A stretch of 64,000 nt of DNA from Paraglaciecola psychrophila 170 (GCF_000347635.1 NC_020514.1:806001-870000); one strand, 5' to 3'. Positions 9,637-18,017 are shown, numbered from the stretch's first letter. A program made the numbers and translations. Notes: generated by a model not told the origin, from the letters alone.

Positions 9637-9750
9637 TTGGCTTTGGCTCCATTGTCGCTAATTTTATCAACGTTTTTAGCCTTTTATATGATTGGGTACT
9701 CTATTACTTTAGGTGTATTGTTAATTGTTGGCAACGGGTACCACGCATAA
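9637..9750 (+). CDS. Possible small hydrophobic peptide in frame behind the SMR gene
   Basis: Directly after the SMR stop the same frame stays open to TAA at 9748-9750. From a TTG at 9637 it gives 37 residues (LALAPLSLILSTFLAFYM, then IGYSITLGVLLIVGNGYHA) that look like one or two membrane segments. No Shine-Dalgarno sequence is visible. It may be a gene remnant, a chance frame or a genuine small protein. Confidence 0.15.
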   Translation: MALAPLSLILSTFLAFYMIGYSITLGVLLIVGNGYHA

Positions 9751-9773
9751 AAATAATACTTGTTATTAAATAC

Positions 9774-9804
9774 AAGCCTACAAATGGAGTTCATTTGTAG
9801 GCTT
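9774..9804 (+). terminator. Perfect 13-bp hairpin between SMR gene and small unknown gene
   Basis: AAGCCTACAAATG (9774-9786) pairs perfectly with CATTTGTAGGCTT (9792-9804) around the loop GAGTT. The following bases (TCTCACCTC) are only weakly T-rich, so it is a terminator or an mRNA structure in the leader of the next gene, 28 bp upstream of its ATG. Confidence 0.5.
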
Positions 9805-9831
9805 TCTCACCTCACTAGAAAAGGATGTACA

Positions 9832-10131
9832 ATGGACTATTTCTTCGTTACTAACCTTACGTTTTTTATCATAGTAATATTCATTTTTGACTCAAGATTG
9901 AAGGGTATAACGAAACAAAATATACGTATGGATAAAAAAATTGGTTTGCTTCTTCACAAACTAAATATTCAATATCCAAACCCGTCTAAACTATCCACTG
10001 AAGTGATTGAAGAGAAATCTAAGGGCAATATTAGTAACGCTTGCTCTTTGATTATGAAGGAACATGGATGCAGTTATGATGAAGCTTACTATGCTCTTTC
10101 TATATGGCCTGCTGAGGAGTCACTTGAATAG
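9832..10131 (+). CDS. Small membrane-anchored protein of unknown function
   Basis: 99 residues from the ATG at 9832, which has AGAAAAGGA about 7 bp upstream. Residues 3-20 are a single hydrophobic segment, followed by a basic stretch and a soluble tail. The tail, EVIEEKSKGNISNACSLIMK and then EHGCSYDEAYYAL, has the spacing of the ribosomal L7/L12 C-terminal-like fold seen in some small membrane proteins (x-G-x-x-x-A-x-x-L ... G-x-x-x-x-E-A); this is a weak resemblance. Contains one cysteine in the tail. No operon partner apart from the SMR gene upstream. Confidence 0.6.
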   Translation: MDYFFVTNLTFFIIVIFIFDSRLKGITKQNIRMDKKIGLLLHKLNIQYPNPSKLSTEVIEEKSKGNISNACSLIMKEHGCSYDEAYYALSIWPAEESLE

Positions 10132-10854
10132 GTGTTAGCGCACGCTTTAACTCTTTATAAAAAATAAAAAGCATGTTTCGCGCCATCATCCCGCTCGGCT
10201 TCAGCTGCACTTTACCTAAAGGCAGCTGAAGCTGTTCCATATTTACCCCGTAAATATGGTCAACAGCAAAAAAGAGTAACCAGAAATACCGCTCGCAACA
10301 AAAGTTCTTAACTACACAAAAGACGGAAAAGCAGTGGCGGAGCCACCAAAGCGGTTGTCGGCATAGTCGATGCTTTTGCTCTACCCCTTGCATGTCTGTT
10401 CGCCAATTATCTGGTGAATTTAGTGGGCAATTAGCATTAATGCTAATTGACGCTAATGCAAAATCTTAAATTTGGTCAATCACACGTCCATGATGATCCG
10501 CACCCAATCTCGACGTCCTTGTCGAGATGTTCAACTGGGCGAAGCTGTGCTTCTAAAGAATCCAGTTTCACCCTGCAAAATATCCAAAATAATTGGATGA
10601 AGAACATAGTTTGGCGAGCGGCACTTTTTGCTTACTTTATGCTGCTGTAGGCAAAAAGTAAGTCGGGCGAAAGGGATTTCGTTTGAAAAAAGCCAAGGAC
10701 GGCATTAAGCGCCAGCGTATGCTTTAAAATCAATTTTTCATAACATACTCATGTTATGAAAAATTCCTAGCGCTAGCGCAAAACCACACAATCTGCTACC
10801 ATCCAGCACCAATTTTTGCTCTGGGATTACGCCCCAACTCGCAAGGTAGTCAAT
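10132..10854. repeat. Hairpin-dense non-coding repeat module
   Basis: Over 700 bp with no credible gene but many inverted repeats: 10202-10208/10222-10228 with inner CTTT/AAAG; 10231-10246/10250-10267 (CCATATTTAC around CCC); a 22-bp perfect palindrome at 10428-10449; 10507-10514/10521-10528; 10623-10631/10651-10659; and a perfect 15-bp stem 10732-10746/10751-10765 with outer arms GCGCCAGCG and CGCTAGCGC. A partial copy of 10331-10363 occurs at 8177-8209. Frames here give non-protein-like cysteine- and arginine-rich peptides. Probably a dispersed chromosomal repeat whose spread mechanism is not apparent. Confidence 0.6.
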
Positions 10855-11868
10855 ATGTCAACTACGTCTGAACCATCAAAGTACGTCGTCTGCGCGTTAT
10901 ACAAATTTGTCACGCTTAAAAACTTTGAGGCACTTCGCCAGCCTTTACTCCAGTTTATGGAGTCTAATAATATCAGGGGCACGTTGCTTCTCGCACAAGA
11001 GGGCATTAACGGCACTGTGTCTGGCACTCGCCAAACCATTGATGCATTGCTTGGATGGTTAAACGCTGATGAGCGGCTTAAACCTATATCTGTGAAAGAA
11101 TCCCTTGATGAAACACAGCCTTTTCATCGCACCAAAGTTAAGCTCAAAAAAGAGATTGTGACTATGGGGGTCGAAGGTATTGACCCTATTAAAACAGTGG
11201 GTACTTACGTTAAGCCTGCTGATTGGAATGCGTTGATTTCCGACCCTGATGTGTTGCTGATTGATACTCGTAACGATTATGAAATTGAAATTGGTACGTT
11301 TAAGTATGCGGTCAATCCAAACACAGAATCTTTTCGTGAGTTTCCTCAATACGTAAAAGATAATCTTGACCCAGCCAAAAACAAAAAAGTCGCAATGTTT
11401 TGCACTGGTGGGATCCGTTGTGAAAAATCTACCGCGTATCTAAAAGAGCAGGGGTTTGATGAGGTGTATCACCTTGAGGGTGGCATTCTTAAGTATTTAG
11501 AAGATGTACCTAAAGACAACACATTATGGGAAGGCGACTGTTTTGTGTTTGATAACCGCGTGGCGGTGAATCACGATTTAGAAAAAAGCCATTATGACCA
11601 ATGTTATGCGTGCCGCCTGCCTATCACCGAGCAAGACAAACAAAGTGACGTATTTGAAGCAGGCGTGAGTTGTCCCAAGTGTCACGGTAAACATAGTGAA
11701 GAGCAGCTTGCAAGGTTCAGAGAGCGCGAAAAACAAGTGAGTTTAGCCCTTGAGCGTAATGAAGAACATTTAGGTTTAGAAGCGCGTAAGGCCATCAAGT
11801 TAAGACGTCAACAAAAGGCTGCGGGTCGACGTGCACAGCGCACTGCTATGGGGAAAAGTAATGGTTGA
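10855..11868 (+). CDS. trhO: tRNA uridine(34) hydroxylase (rhodanese family)
   Basis: 337 residues, the TrhO/YceA family that uses oxygen to hydroxylate uridine 34 in tRNA, the first step of 5-(carboxy)methoxyuridine formation. The N-terminal acylphosphatase-like domain ([14 protein letters not shown]) is followed by a rhodanese domain, with [16 protein letters not shown] and the catalytic loop [10 protein letters not shown] containing the active cysteine, then [14 protein letters not shown]-terminal zinc-ribbon-like region has CYACRLP and [14 protein letters not shown]. Start at ATG 10855, aligning with family N-termini; an upstream in-frame start at 10816 lies in the repeat module. Monocistronic. 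Confidence 0.93.
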   Translation: MSTTSEPSKYVVCALYKFVTLKNFEALRQPLLQFMESNNIRGTLLLAQEGINGTVSGTRQTIDALLGWLNADERLKPISVKESLDETQPFHRTKVKLKKEIVTMGVEGIDPIKTVGTYVKPADWNALISDPDVLLIDTRNDYEIEIGTFKYAVNPNTESFREFPQYVKDNLDPAKNKKVAMFCTGGIRCEKSTAYLKEQGFDEVYHLEGGILKYLEDVPKDNTLWEGDCFVFDNRVAVNHDLEKSHYDQCYACRLPITEQDKQSDVFEAGVSCPKCHGKHSEEQLARFREREKQVSLALERNEEHLGLEARKAIKLRRQQKAAGRRAQRTAMGKSNG

Positions 11869-11984
11869 TCGACTTGAAAACGAATGACTCATTTGACCGT
11901 GATATTAATAGAATATAGACACTGGCTTGTCATAAGCGTTAGACTTAGCCCATTAAAATAAAACTTGAAGAAGTTGAATAGATT

Positions 11985-12242
11985 ATGTCTGAGAATGCCT
12001 CTGAAAAAGCATTAGACCCTAAAAAAATTGCAGAAGCTCGCAAAGAGTTTGATTTCTTTGATGTTGACGGCAGCGGCACAATAGGCTTAAGAGAGTTTAT
12101 TGAGTTGTTGACGGTGTTATCGCCCAAAACCAAGGCCAGTCATGTTCAAGAAGGTTTTAGTTTAATCGATAAAAACAACGACGGCTCTATCGACTTTGAA
12201 GAATTTTTAGAATGGTGGCAACAATCTTGGTGGGAATACTAA
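11985..12242 (+). CDS. EF-hand calcium-binding protein
   Basis: 85 residues without a signal peptide, so cytoplasmic. Two canonical EF-hand loops: DVDGSGTIGLRE (residues 26-37) and DKNNDGSIDFEE (62-73), each with Asp/Asn at positions 1, 3 and 5, Gly at 6, Ile at 8 and Glu at 12, so both should bind Ca2+. The C-terminus is tryptophan-rich (EWWQQSWWEY). Calmodulin-like regulators of this size are found sporadically in marine proteobacteria; the partner is unknown. A terminator follows at 12271. Confidence 0.88.
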   Translation: MSENASEKALDPKKIAEARKEFDFFDVDGSGTIGLREFIELLTVLSPKTKASHVQEGFSLIDKNNDGSIDFEEFLEWWQQSWWEY

Positions 12243-12270
12243 CGCTAGTCGTTGGTCACATTTAATATTA

Positions 12271-12299
12271 AAGGCTTCAAATTTTGAAGCCTTTTTTTT
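12271..12299 (+). terminator. Rho-independent terminator after the EF-hand gene
   Basis: AAGGCTTCAAA (12271-12281) pairs with TTTGAAGCCTT (12283-12293) and runs into a T8 tract. Textbook intrinsic terminator 29 bp after the stop codon. Confidence 0.9.
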
Positions 12300-12418
12300 G
12301 TCATCAATTCTTTTCTGAATGGTTTATGTTTGACGTTTTATCCCCATTACTAATGAAAGATTTATGATGTTTAATCTTACACATATTGATTCACTTTATT
12401 TAAACGGGAAACCATAAT

Positions 12419-13291
12419 ATGACAGATGCAACTTACGTCCCTCCTAAAGTCTGGACCTGGGACGCCGATAGTGGCGGTAAATTTGCCAATATCAATCGAC
12501 CTATTGCGGGTGCAACCCACGATAAAGTGTTGCCAAAAGGGAAACACTCTATGCAATTACATTCTTTGGCGACGCCTAATGGCGTAAAAGTCACGGTGAT
12601 GTTAGAAGAGTTGTTAGCGGCTGGTTTTACTGGAGCTGAATATGATGCCTTTATTGTTAACATCATGGAAGGTGAGCAGTTTGGCAGTGGGTTTGTGGAT
12701 ATTAACCCTAATTCAAAAATACCTGCTTTGATGGACAACAGCACTAATCCACCTACTCGTGTATTTGAGTCAGGGGCGATTTTGTTGTATTTGGCAGAAA
12801 AATTTAATGCCTTTTTACCCAGCGATCCAGCGAGAAAAGCTGAATGTATGTCTTGGTTGTTTTGGCAAATGGGCAGTGCGCCGATGTTAGGAGGTGGATT
12901 CGGACACTTTTATGCTTACGCGCCAGAAAAATTCGAATACCCCATTGATCGCTATGCGATGGAAGTGAAACGTCAACTTGATGTGCTCAATATTCAGTTA
13001 GCAGATAAAGAATTTATTTGTGGTGACGAATACACTATTGCTGATATGGCTATTTGGGCATGGTACGGCGCTATGGTACTGGGCAAGTTATATGAAGCGG
13101 CTGAGTTTTTAGATGTTGAGTCATATACACATTTACTACGATGGGCTAAAAAGATTGATGCCAGAGACGCTGTGAAGCGCGGTAAAATGGTGAATCGCAG
13201 TTGGGGCCAGCCTGAAGGCCAATTGCTTCAGCGCAATGATGCCAGCGATTTTGAGAATAAGACGCAAGATAAGCTCGAACCTTCGGAATAA
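12419..13291 (+). CDS. yghU: YghU-type glutathione S-transferase / disulfide-bond oxidoreductase
   Basis: 290 residues of the nu-class GST family typified by E. coli YghU, with disulfide-bond reductase activity using two glutathiones. It has the YghU N-terminal extension (PPKVWTWDADSGGKFANINRP, then GATHDKVLPKGKH), the thioredoxin-like domain with LATPNGVKVTVMLEEL and NPNSKIPALMD, and the GST C-terminal helical domain with the N-capping motif ADMAIWAWYG. Contains the ESGAILLYLAEKF glutathione-contact loop. Monocistronic. Confidence 0.9.
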   Translation: MTDATYVPPKVWTWDADSGGKFANINRPIAGATHDKVLPKGKHSMQLHSLATPNGVKVTVMLEELLAAGFTGAEYDAFIVNIMEGEQFGSGFVDINPNSKIPALMDNSTNPPTRVFESGAILLYLAEKFNAFLPSDPARKAECMSWLFWQMGSAPMLGGGFGHFYAYAPEKFEYPIDRYAMEVKRQLDVLNIQLADKEFICGDEYTIADMAIWAWYGAMVLGKLYEAAEFLDVESYTHLLRWAKKIDARDAVKRGKMVNRSWGQPEGQLLQRNDASDFENKTQDKLEPSE

Positions 13292-13610
13292 AGTCTTATT
13301 CTGATTTTGAGTTCCCACGTCGAAAATCAGTTTACATGCACCCTTAGGGTGCGTGTTTGTTCTATTTTGGGATATTTCCACCCTCCATTATTTATTTAAC
13401 CCTAATAAACACGGGTTATTGCCCATTGGCTTGAAGTTTGCATTGTAAGAAATTGAGTCAAGGTCAACGATGACCTAACAATAAAAGATTCAACGGATAA
13501 CGGCGTCCATTATCTCATTAGACAATTCTAACGAGTTAATGGGCGCTTTTTTTTGGCTCTAAAAACGTGAATAACGTTAATAACAATAATCACAATGAGA
13601 GAGAAAAACG
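13292..13610. promoter_or_regulatory. Leader/intergenic region of the FNT-cyanase unit
   Basis: 319 bp. It holds an inverted repeat AGGTCA (13461-13466) - ACGA - TGACCT (13471-13476) and, further on, a terminator-like hairpin at 13502-13556. The order hairpin, terminator, ribosome-binding site, gene would suit an attenuated leader; it is equally possible that the terminator serves yghU and the inverted repeat is a protein operator. AGAGAG at 13599-13604 is the Shine-Dalgarno sequence of the channel gene. Confidence 0.45.
13502..13556 (+). terminator. Intrinsic terminator-like hairpin upstream of the FNT channel gene
   Basis: GGCGTCCATTA at 13502-13512 pairs with TTAATGGGCGC at the other side (one mismatch or G-T pair), extended by CTCATT/AACGAG, and followed by a T8 run ending near 13555. 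It sits about 210 bp behind yghU and 55 bp before the next ATG. Confidence 0.6.
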
Positions 13611-14420
13611 ATGTCATATTTAGAACCAAAAGAGTTCGCTACTAAAATGGTGGATGCGGGTGAACAGAAAATTTTCATGTCCACTAAAGATACGTTAATT
13701 AGAGCATTTATGGCGGGTGCCATTCTTGCGCTGGCTGCATTTTTTGCGATCACAGTCATCATCAAAACAGGTAGTCCTATACTCGGGGCTGTACTTTTCC
13801 CGGTTGGGTTTATCATGCTGTATTTGATGAAGTATGACTTATTAACCGGTGTGTTTACGTTAGTGCCTCTTGCCGTTATCGACAAAAGACCAGGCTGCAC
13901 AGTAAGGGGCATGCTTAGGAATTGGGGACTCGTGTTTTGTGGAAACTTTGCCGGTGCACTCACCACCGCATTCCTCGCGTCCTTCATACTGACTTATGGT
14001 TATCAGATTGATGGCGGTGTGATTGCTGAAAAAGTTGCCTCAATTGGTGAATCAAGGACATTGGGTTATAAAGAGCAAGGTATTGGGGGCTGGTTTACAA
14101 TCTTTATCCGCGGCATGTTATGTAACTGGATGGTCTCTATGGGGGTGGTTGGCGCTATGATCTCTACATCAGCGGGCGCTAAAATGGCCGCAATGTGGAT
14201 GCCTATCATGCTGTTTTTCTTCATGGTGTTTGAGCATTCAATTGTGAATATGTTCTTGTTCCCATTCTCTATGATTATGGGGGGAGAATTCGCTATCTCT
14301 GATTACTTGTTATGGAATGAAATTCCAACGGTATTGGGTAACTTGGTGGGTGGTTTCTTATTCGTAGGCTTACCTATTTATTATACTCATGTGCGTGAGA
14401 GTAAAACCCGTAACGCTTAA
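13611..14420 (+). CDS. Formate/nitrite transporter (FNT) family channel
   Basis: 269 residues, six expected transmembrane helices, pentameric inner-membrane channel of the FocA/NirC family for small monovalent anions. Family features include the N-terminal amphipathic part with IRAFMAGAILALAAFFAIT, the omega-loop region YDLLTGVFTLVPLA, the middle part RNWGLVFCGNFAGAL, and the FIRGMLCNWMVSMGVV and FEHSIVNMFLFP signatures, including the conserved pore histidine in EHSIVN. The cyanase gene follows 100 bp downstream, so nitrite, formate, bicarbonate or cyanate are all conceivable substrates; FocA and NirC cannot be distinguished here. Confidence 0.88.
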   Translation: MSYLEPKEFATKMVDAGEQKIFMSTKDTLIRAFMAGAILALAAFFAITVIIKTGSPILGAVLFPVGFIMLYLMKYDLLTGVFTLVPLAVIDKRPGCTVRGMLRNWGLVFCGNFAGALTTAFLASFILTYGYQIDGGVIAEKVASIGESRTLGYKEQGIGGWFTIFIRGMLCNWMVSMGVVGAMISTSAGAKMAAMWMPIMLFFFMVFEHSIVNMFLFPFSMIMGGEFAISDYLLWNEIPTVLGNLVGGFLFVGLPIYYTHVRESKTRNA

Positions 14421-14523
14421 GTTTTCCCTTTAATATTTGCTGTCGCAGAAAGCGTTAAGCAACGTATAACCTGTTGTCAGCAAGTATTATTTTAAAATTC
14501 TTCATATTTAAGAGAGTTATGTA

Positions 14524-14967
14524 ATGAATCGTAATGAAGTAACAGAATTAATTATTTTACAAAAACAACTTAAAAACCTCAATTGGCCACAACTTGCTGA
14601 GGCCGTGGGTCAAAGCAAAGAATGGACAACTGCTGCTCTTTTAGGGCAAATGACGTTGAACGCTGAGCAGGCCAAGTCAGTGGGCGATTTACTAGACTTA
14701 CCCGACGCCGCTATCGCGCAATTGCAAATCGTACCTTATAAAGGGTCATTGCCAACAATTGTACCGACTGATCCGCTGATTTACCGTTTCTATGAACTGA
14801 TCAGTGTCTATGGATCTACGTTCAAAGCTTTGATCAACGAAGAGTTTGGTGATGGCATTATGAGTGCGATTGATTTTGACATGGACCTGAGCCGCAAAGA
14901 AGATCCTAAAGGTGACAGAGTAAAAATCACTATGACAGGTAAATTTTTACCGTTTAAAAGTTACTAG
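14524..14967 (+). CDS. cynS: Cyanate hydratase (cyanase)
   Basis: 147 residues. Catalyses bicarbonate-dependent breakdown of cyanate to carbamate (then ammonia and CO2). The N-terminal helical DNA-binding-like domain is followed by the dimer-forming catalytic domain with YRFYELISVYGSTFKALIN and EEFGDGIMSAIDF. Arg88, Glu91 and Ser114 keep the 3- and 23-residue spacings of the E. coli catalytic triad Arg96/Glu99/Ser122, so the enzyme should be active. It ends in the conserved GKFLPFKSY-type tail. Lies between the FNT channel (104 bp upstream) and the phosphatase/kinase gene (48 bp downstream). No CynR, CynT or CynABD genes are present here. Confidence 0.95.
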   Translation: MNRNEVTELIILQKQLKNLNWPQLAEAVGQSKEWTTAALLGQMTLNAEQAKSVGDLLDLPDAAIAQLQIVPYKGSLPTIVPTDPLIYRFYELISVYGSTFKALINEEFGDGIMSAIDFDMDLSRKEDPKGDRVKITMTGKFLPFKSY

Positions 14968-15014
14968 TTTCTAGTTATTAAATCCTAGCTCATTTTTAAC
15001 AAGGACCACACTAC

Positions 15015-16742
15015 ATGTCTGACGCTTTAGCTATATCGGTTGGACAATATTCTGACAAGGGTCGAAAAGACATAAATCAGGACTTTCATGGCGTGTTGGT
15101 ACCCAAAGAGCCGGTTTTATCTACCAAAGGCATCGCAATTGCGATTGCCGATGGTATAAGCAGCAGCGAAGTGAGTCATATTGCCAGTGAAGCCTCGGTA
15201 AGAGGTTTGCTGGATGATTATTTTTGCACCTCCGAAACCTGGTCAGTGAAAAAATCCGCTGATCAGGTGCTCACCGCCAGCAATTCTTGGCTGCACTCAC
15301 AAAGCCAAAAATGTGAACACCGATTTGATAAAAACAAAGGTTATGTATGCACCTTAAGTGCAATGATTATCAAATCTACCACTGCATACATATTCCATTT
15401 GGGTGATAGCCGAATTTACCGTTTACGTAAAGGAGAGCTAACGCAGCTTACCGAAGATCATCGCACCTGGGTTTCTAGTGAAAAAAGTTACCTAAGCCGT
15501 GCAATGGGCATATACCCACATTTAGACTATGACTATCAATCTTTGGTTATCGAACAAGGTGATATCTTTATATTCGTAACTGATGGCGTGTATGAACATG
15601 TGAGCAGTGATTTTATGATAGCTGCTGTAAGTGATGAGTTAATCGATATAAATGATGCGGCCAAAATTTTGGTAGACACCGCTTATAAGTTGGGAAGTAC
15701 TGACAATCTTACTGCTCAAGTTGTGCGCATTGACTCAGTACCTAGCCAAGATATAAACGAAAGAGTGCAACAACTGACTGCGTTGCCTTTTCCGCCTATT
15801 TTAGACGTGCGAGCTAATTTTGACGGTTTTAAAATTGTCCGAAACTTACATGCGACTAGCCGCAGTCATGTGTATTTGGCTGAAGACAATGAGACACCAT
15901 CAAGTTCACCTATCGTCATTAAAACCCCCTCTGTCGACCTGCAAGAAGAACCCGCTTACCTAGAACGGTTTCTGATGGAAGAGTGGATTGCAAAAAGGAT
16001 TAGCAGCGCCCATGTGCTTAAACCATGTGAGCTAAAACGCAAACGACACTATTTGTATACCGCCTTTGAATTTATCGATGGGCAAACGCTGACTCAATGG
16101 ATGATAGATAATCCAAAACCGAGTTTGCAAAGCGTTCGTGAAATTGTCGGGCAAATTGCCAAGGGGTTACAAGCGTTTCACCGATTAGAAATGTTACACC
16201 AAGACATACGTCCCGAAAATATCATGATAGACACATCAGGCGTGGTCAAGATTATCGATTTTGGCTCAACCAAAGTGGCCGGTTTAATGGAGATGACTCA
16301 GTCTATCGAGCATCAAAATATATTAGGCACCGCTCAATACACCGCACCTGAATATTTTTTAGGTGAAGTGGGAGCACCGCGTTCAGACTTGTTTTCATTA
16401 GCAGTGATCACCTATCAAATGTTAACAGGTAAATTGCCTTATGGGGCCGAAGTATCTAGATCCAGAACTAAATCGGCACAAAATAAACTGCGTTATCACA
16501 CCGCGTTACATGATGATCGCGAAATCCCCGCCTGGGTAGATGACACACTCAAACATGCGTTGCATCCCAACCCTTATAAACGTTACCAAGAGCTATCAGA
16601 GTTTATCTATGATTTAAGCCAACCAAGCAAAACCTTTTTAAGTAAAACTAAAGCACCATTATTGGAGCGAGACCCCGTGGTGTTTTGGCAAAGTGTAAGT
16701 GTGATTTTAGTGCTGGTGATTGTTTACTTACTTTCGAAGTAA
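15015..16742 (+). CDS. Bifunctional PP2C phosphatase / Ser-Thr protein kinase fusion
   Basis: 575 residues. Residues 1-245 are a PP2C-type phosphatase: GRKDINQDFHGV with the metal-binding D, IADGISSS, HLGDSRIYRL, TDGVYEHV and STDNLTAQVV. Residues about 270-545 are a eukaryotic-type kinase: IVIKTPS (ATP lysine), HQDIRPENIMID (HRD loop with Q for R), IIDFGSTKV (DFG) and YTAPEYFLGE (APE). A hydrophobic helix at about 553-573 is C-terminal, giving a membrane-anchored enzyme facing the cytoplasm. Such fusions are known beside nitrate/nitrite assimilation genes in marine gammaproteobacteria; here the partners are an FNT channel and cyanase, suggesting control of small-nitrogen uptake by reversible phosphorylation. 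Confidence 0.9.
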   Translation: MSDALAISVGQYSDKGRKDINQDFHGVLVPKEPVLSTKGIAIAIADGISSSEVSHIASEASVRGLLDDYFCTSETWSVKKSADQVLTASNSWLHSQSQKCEHRFDKNKGYVCTLSAMIIKSTTAYIFHLGDSRIYRLRKGELTQLTEDHRTWVSSEKSYLSRAMGIYPHLDYDYQSLVIEQGDIFIFVTDGVYEHVSSDFMIAAVSDELIDINDAAKILVDTAYKLGSTDNLTAQVVRIDSVPSQDINERVQQLTALPFPPILDVRANFDGFKIVRNLHATSRSHVYLAEDNETPSSSPIVIKTPSVDLQEEPAYLERFLMEEWIAKRISSAHVLKPCELKRKRHYLYTAFEFIDGQTLTQWMIDNPKPSLQSVREIVGQIAKGLQAFHRLEMLHQDIRPENIMIDTSGVVKIIDFGSTKVAGLMEMTQSIEHQNILGTAQYTAPEYFLGEVGAPRSDLFSLAVITYQMLTGKLPYGAEVSRSRTKSAQNKLRYHTALHDDREIPAWVDDTLKHALHPNPYKRYQELSEFIYDLSQPSKTFLSKTKAPLLERDPVVFWQSVSVILVLVIVYLLSK

Positions 16743-16762
16743 CATGGCTTTAAATTTAGAAC

Positions 16763-16811
16763 ATAAAAAGCCCATTCAAGAGTTATTTACAGTGAAATAT
16801 GGGCTTTTTAT
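16763..16811. terminator. Bidirectional terminator between convergent genes
   Basis: ATAAAAAGCCCAT (16763-16775) pairs perfectly with ATGGGCTTTTTAT (16799-16811). A-run and T-run flanks let it serve both the kinase gene (plus) and the dipeptidase gene (minus). Confidence 0.8.
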
Positions 16812-16820
16812 GTTGTTGTT

Positions 16821-18017
16821 TTAGTGCTTAGCTGAGTAATCTTCGTTAGCTTTCCAAACACGCATAAAGTTACCGCTAAGGATTTGGATAATATGCGCAT
16901 CATTATAGCCGCGGTTTATCAAACCTTGTATTAGGTTGGGATAAGTCGACACGTCTTTTAGATCGGTAGGTAAAGAATCACCCACTCCGTCATAATCAGA
17001 ACCAATGCCAACATGGTCAATACCAATCAGTTTTACTACATGGTCAATATGATCTAATACGCTGTCTAATGTGGCATAAGGTAATGGGTTTTCTTCAGCA
17101 AATTGGTCGCGAAAGTGTTTATATTCCTCGCTGTCTTTTCCGAATTTTTCTTCCGCCGCTTTTTGTCCTGCACTGCGCTTTTTACTCCAAGCATTGGCAC
17201 GTTTGGTGACGAAGGTTGAACCAAAGTTAATTTGGATCACACCACCATTTTTGCCCAGTGCTTTGATCATATCGTCGTCCATGTTGCGCTCAAAGCCAGG
17301 TGTAAACGCTCGCAATGAAGAGTGTGAGGCAATAACGGGGGTTTGACTTATTTCAAGAGCTTGATAAAAAGCCGCATCAGAGACATGGGAAATATCAATT
17401 AACACGCCTACTTTATTCATCTCGGCTACCAATTCTTTACCAAAAGGGCTCAGGCCTTTCCACTTGCGGCGCAAGTCGTAAGATGAATCCGATATGTGGT
17501 TAGCCATTGAATGAGCCAGTGTAATGTAACGAATACCCCGTTCATAAAAGTGTTTTAAATTGGCTAAGTCACCTTGAATAGGTGAACCATTTTCCATGCC
17601 CAGAGGCAATGAAATCAACCCTTGAGCAAATTGTTGTTCAACATCAGCGGTGCTGGTGGCAATGGCAAACTTGTCGGGTGCACGGCCCACTATCGCTTCA
17701 ACATAATCAATCAGCTTGTCGGCTAATTTAGTCGAATTGGCCGAATTGTCTAAACTGGCTGGAATGTAAATCGACATAAAAGGTGCATTCAGTCCACCTT
17801 GTTTGGCGCGAGGGTAATCAAAATCACCATCTGCTGTGGCCTTGCTGACATCTACCCATTTTTTTTCAATGCGGTAAGGCACGTCGATATGGGAGTCAAT
17901 AATGATGTTTTCTTGGGCCAGTTTGTGGGCTTTATCGCTGACTGTGAGGGCTAAAACAGAACTAACATACAATGTACTGATGGCGAATATTGCGCCAAAT
18001 TTAAGTGTTTTATTCAC
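16821..18017 (-). CDS. Exported M19 membrane dipeptidase (renal dipeptidase family)
   Basis: 398 residues with an N-terminal signal peptide (MNKTLKFGAIFAISTLYVSS through VLA), so periplasmic or lipid-free secreted. Zinc dipeptidase of family M19, which hydrolyses L- and D-containing dipeptides. Metal and substrate motifs in order: DSHIDVPYR (HxD), LGMENGSPI (bridging Glu), IDISHVSDAAF, IASHSSLRAF and IGSDYDG. Complete and unbroken, in contrast to the paralogue at 59.9 kb. Single gene ahead of the alpha-galactosidase on the same strand, separated from it by a terminator. Confidence 0.92.
   Translation of the reverse strand: MNKTLKFGAIFAISTLYVSSVLALTVSDKAHKLAQENIIIDSHIDVPYRIEKKWVDVSKATADGDFDYPRAKQGGLNAPFMSIYIPASLDNSANSTKLADKLIDYVEAIVGRAPDKFAIATSTADVEQQFAQGLISLPLGMENGSPIQGDLANLKHFYERGIRYITLAHSMANHISDSSYDLRRKWKGLSPFGKELVAEMNKVGVLIDISHVSDAAFYQALEISQTPVIASHSSLRAFTPGFERNMDDDMIKALGKNGGVIQINFGSTFVTKRANAWSKKRSAGQKAAEEKFGKDSEEYKHFRDQFAEENPLPYATLDSVLDHIDHVVKLIGIDHVGIGSDYDGVGDSLPTDLKDVSTYPNLIQGLINRGYNDAHIIQILSGNFMRVWKANEDYSAKH

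Noticed and set aside
9601..9840. Integron attC site near the SMR gene
   Set aside because: No paired core sites of the GTTRRRY / RYYYAAC type with the expected inner arms; the 13-bp hairpin at 9774 is a plain stem-loop, and no integrase is present.
10100..10393. 97-residue minus-strand frame in the repeat module
   Set aside because: It spans several strong hairpins and has the Cys/Trp/Arg-rich composition of translated repeats, not of a protein.
13461..13480. Guanidine-II (mini-ykkC) riboswitch suggested by the ACGA-loop hairpin
   Set aside because: The class needs two ACGR-loop hairpins close together; only one is convincing, and later ACGG/ACGA occurrences have no matching stem.
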